DNA from: Plectosphaerella cucumerina
Lineage: Eukaryota; Ascomycota; Sordariomycetes; Glomerellales; Plectosphaerellaceae
DNA: 64,000 nt
Reading direction: 5' to 3'
NCBI GenBank assembly: GCA_020746995.1
Contig: JAGPXD010000002.1
Location: forward strand, 5,704,001 to 5,768,000
Part shown: positions 62,547 through 64,000 of the stretch, one piece after another
Numbering within the stretch: position 1 is the first letter of the stretch
How the letters are laid out: every line of letters starts with the position of its first letter
Translations under genes and position numbers: made by a program
The notes under the pieces: generated by a model
Told to the model about the DNA's origin: nothing
Database searches by the model: none
What the model saw: only the letters and a program-made list of their open reading frames with translations

Positions 62547-64000
62547 TCATCCTTCCGCTCTGCCCTGGTGTACCCTACTGCAGGGGTACACAATCACCCG
62601 GTCCAAGTCAGCGCCCTTGCAGTCGAATCCGTTGGACAGTCCGCCGATGCGCAGTGTGTTCTTTCCCTTCTTCAGGGACAACTTGATCGTCGCAGCTAGG
62701 AGTGTGCCCTTGTGTGTGTCTTTCTGAGCGATCTTGTAGACCTTCTTGTCGTCACCATTGACAATGATGCTGCTGATGTGACGAAGCTGCCAGGTACTGC
62801 CAATGCGGTCAGGTTGGCCGTAGGCTGGTGTCGAGGTCAGTATGCAAGGTAATGGAAGACGTCGAAATAGAAGACTTACGCTGGTCGCCGTAACCCATGT
62901 CATCGATGTCTGGCAGGAGTCAGTCTTGCCGCCCAGTTGGTAGGAAGACAACGTCGGGGTGGCTTACTCTGGTGATGGAACGACACCCACTGGTCTCCTC
63001 CTTGGCCTTCAACAGTAAAGGTGATACCGTCTTCGTCGCCATAGATTCCCGTAGCAATCACGCAGTGGCTCGCAAAGTTCTAAGTGAGTTGCTGTGTTAG
63101 CTTCTTAACATCCGGAAAAAAGACAGGAAAGCTTCCAACGTACGGCTTCTTGGAGGAAGGCTTTGCCTCGTAGTTCTCCATCCTTGGAGTAGTACGTGGT
63201 CCCCTCCACAGGAGCCCAATTGCCGGTTTTCCTGCGCAGAACGTTAATCAGGGATACTAGCTTGTTTGAATGAACACAATATGCTACTCACGTGTCGAGG
63301 TCGAAGACATCGTGCCAGACAAGCTTCATATCTCTCTTATCTTCGTCAATTTCCAGGGGCAGCCATACATTCCGGCTCTCCCAGATGGCGTTCTTGTCCC
63401 ACTAACACGATGTTGGTAAGAATCTTTCTCTGCCAAAGAAGACTGTGGACGTCAAGGTGGATGGAAGGATCGACATCATCATACCAGATCACCCATGTAG
63501 AGGTAGGCCGTCTTCTCTGAGCCTGGAATGCGGCAGGAGAAGCCGGACTGGGTACTGAAGGTACGCGTGTACGGCGGCCCGATAAAGAACGGCTGCGACC
63601 AAGGCCCCTTCAGGGAGTCGGCACGCATCGCCACAACATCTTGATACACTGTCAGCATCTCTCTTTTCCGTGTGGGCTTCCAGCCGGCGCGGGTTTCACT
63701 GTTAGGGCGGTATCCCGTTTTGTGGCTCATAATAGCAAAGTAGCTACGATCTGTCTGGAGGATCGTGGGCGCTTCAAAGTCATACTTCTGGAAGCAGTAA
63801 GTGACCTCCTTCACGTCGGTAAGGTCGTCATTGAAGGCGCTGATGAAGACATCGCGCCCCTCGACACTGTCGCCGCTAGAGTATAACGCGTAAGACTTTT
63901 CGTCCTTGTAATCAGTAAAGATACCAAAGTCCTGCGACGGCGTGCCGAGGGGCTGGAACGCCTTTTGGAACGTGTAGGGGCCGGCGATGCGGTCCGCGGT
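62547..64000 (-). CDS. GH43 galactanase-like hydrolase with C-terminal CBM35 (5' end outside window)
   Basis: C-terminal 377 residues in six exons: 63485-64000, 63292-63401, 63144-63231, 62968-63079, 62880-62909 (30 nt), 62547-62824; the gene continues past the right edge. The beta-propeller part shows SQDFGIFTDYKDEKSYALYSSGD, FEAPTILQTDRSYFAIMSHKTGYRPN and NAIWESRNVWLPLEI, like GH43 exo-beta-1,3-galactanases that trim arabinogalactan. The C-terminal module (NFASHCVIATGIYGDEDG, TFTVEGQGGDQWVSFHHQNIDDMGYGDQ, LRIGGLSNGFDCKGADLDRVIVYP) is CBM35-like. Expected to be secreted; the signal peptide and the first catalytic acids lie outside. All internal splices keep the frame. Confidence 0.85.

Overview
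The window is nuclear DNA of a filamentous ascomycete. The evidence is short spliceosomal introns (mostly 46-85 nt, GT...CTAAC/CTGAC...AG), GC-rich coding sequence, a Zn2Cys6 regulator, a fungal NLR-like NTPase, glucosylceramide synthase, CipC, and secreted plant-cell-wall enzymes. The gene set fits a plant-associated Sordariomycete such as Colletotrichum; the genus is inference. All spliced models were built by hand from splice signals and frame continuity.

Layout. 0-12 kb: a rhamnogalacturonan acetylesterase, tRNA-splicing endonuclease Sen2, glucosylceramide synthase, a secreted low-complexity protein, and an eight-exon maltose/sugar permease. 12-25 kb: a Zn2Cys6 factor divergent from the permease, a frameshifted NLR-like gene, a secreted CHRD protein, and an allantoate/nicotinate-type MFS permease. 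25-28 kb is gene-poor. 28-34 kb: a small conserved-looking protein, a second MFS transporter, and an ATP-grasp gene tail-to-tail with a Thi5/Ca3427-like binding-protein gene. 34.5-39 kb: a 1350-residue protein joining a HELAH zincin-like centre to cytochrome b5-like modules. 40-46 kb: a single-pass surface protein, a coiled-coil protein, CipC and an F-box protein. 46-53 kb: cysteinyl-tRNA synthetase head-to-head with Trm61, then a P450. 54-64 kb: a Gfd2/YDR514C-like protein, a large disordered WW protein, a small protein of five Cys-rich repeats, and the 3' part of a GH43-CBM35 gene that runs off the right edge.

Themes. tRNA biology is represented by SEN2, CysRS and TRM61. Pectin and arabinogalactan attack is represented by the acetylesterase and GH43. 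Transport and its regulation appear in the permease/Zn2Cys6 pair.

The most unusual items are the Cys-repeat protein at 61.7 kb, the HELAH/cytochrome b5 fusion at 34.5-39 kb, the related stem-loop introns inside the permease gene (introner-like), and a perfect 10-bp tandem duplication that breaks the NLR-like gene.
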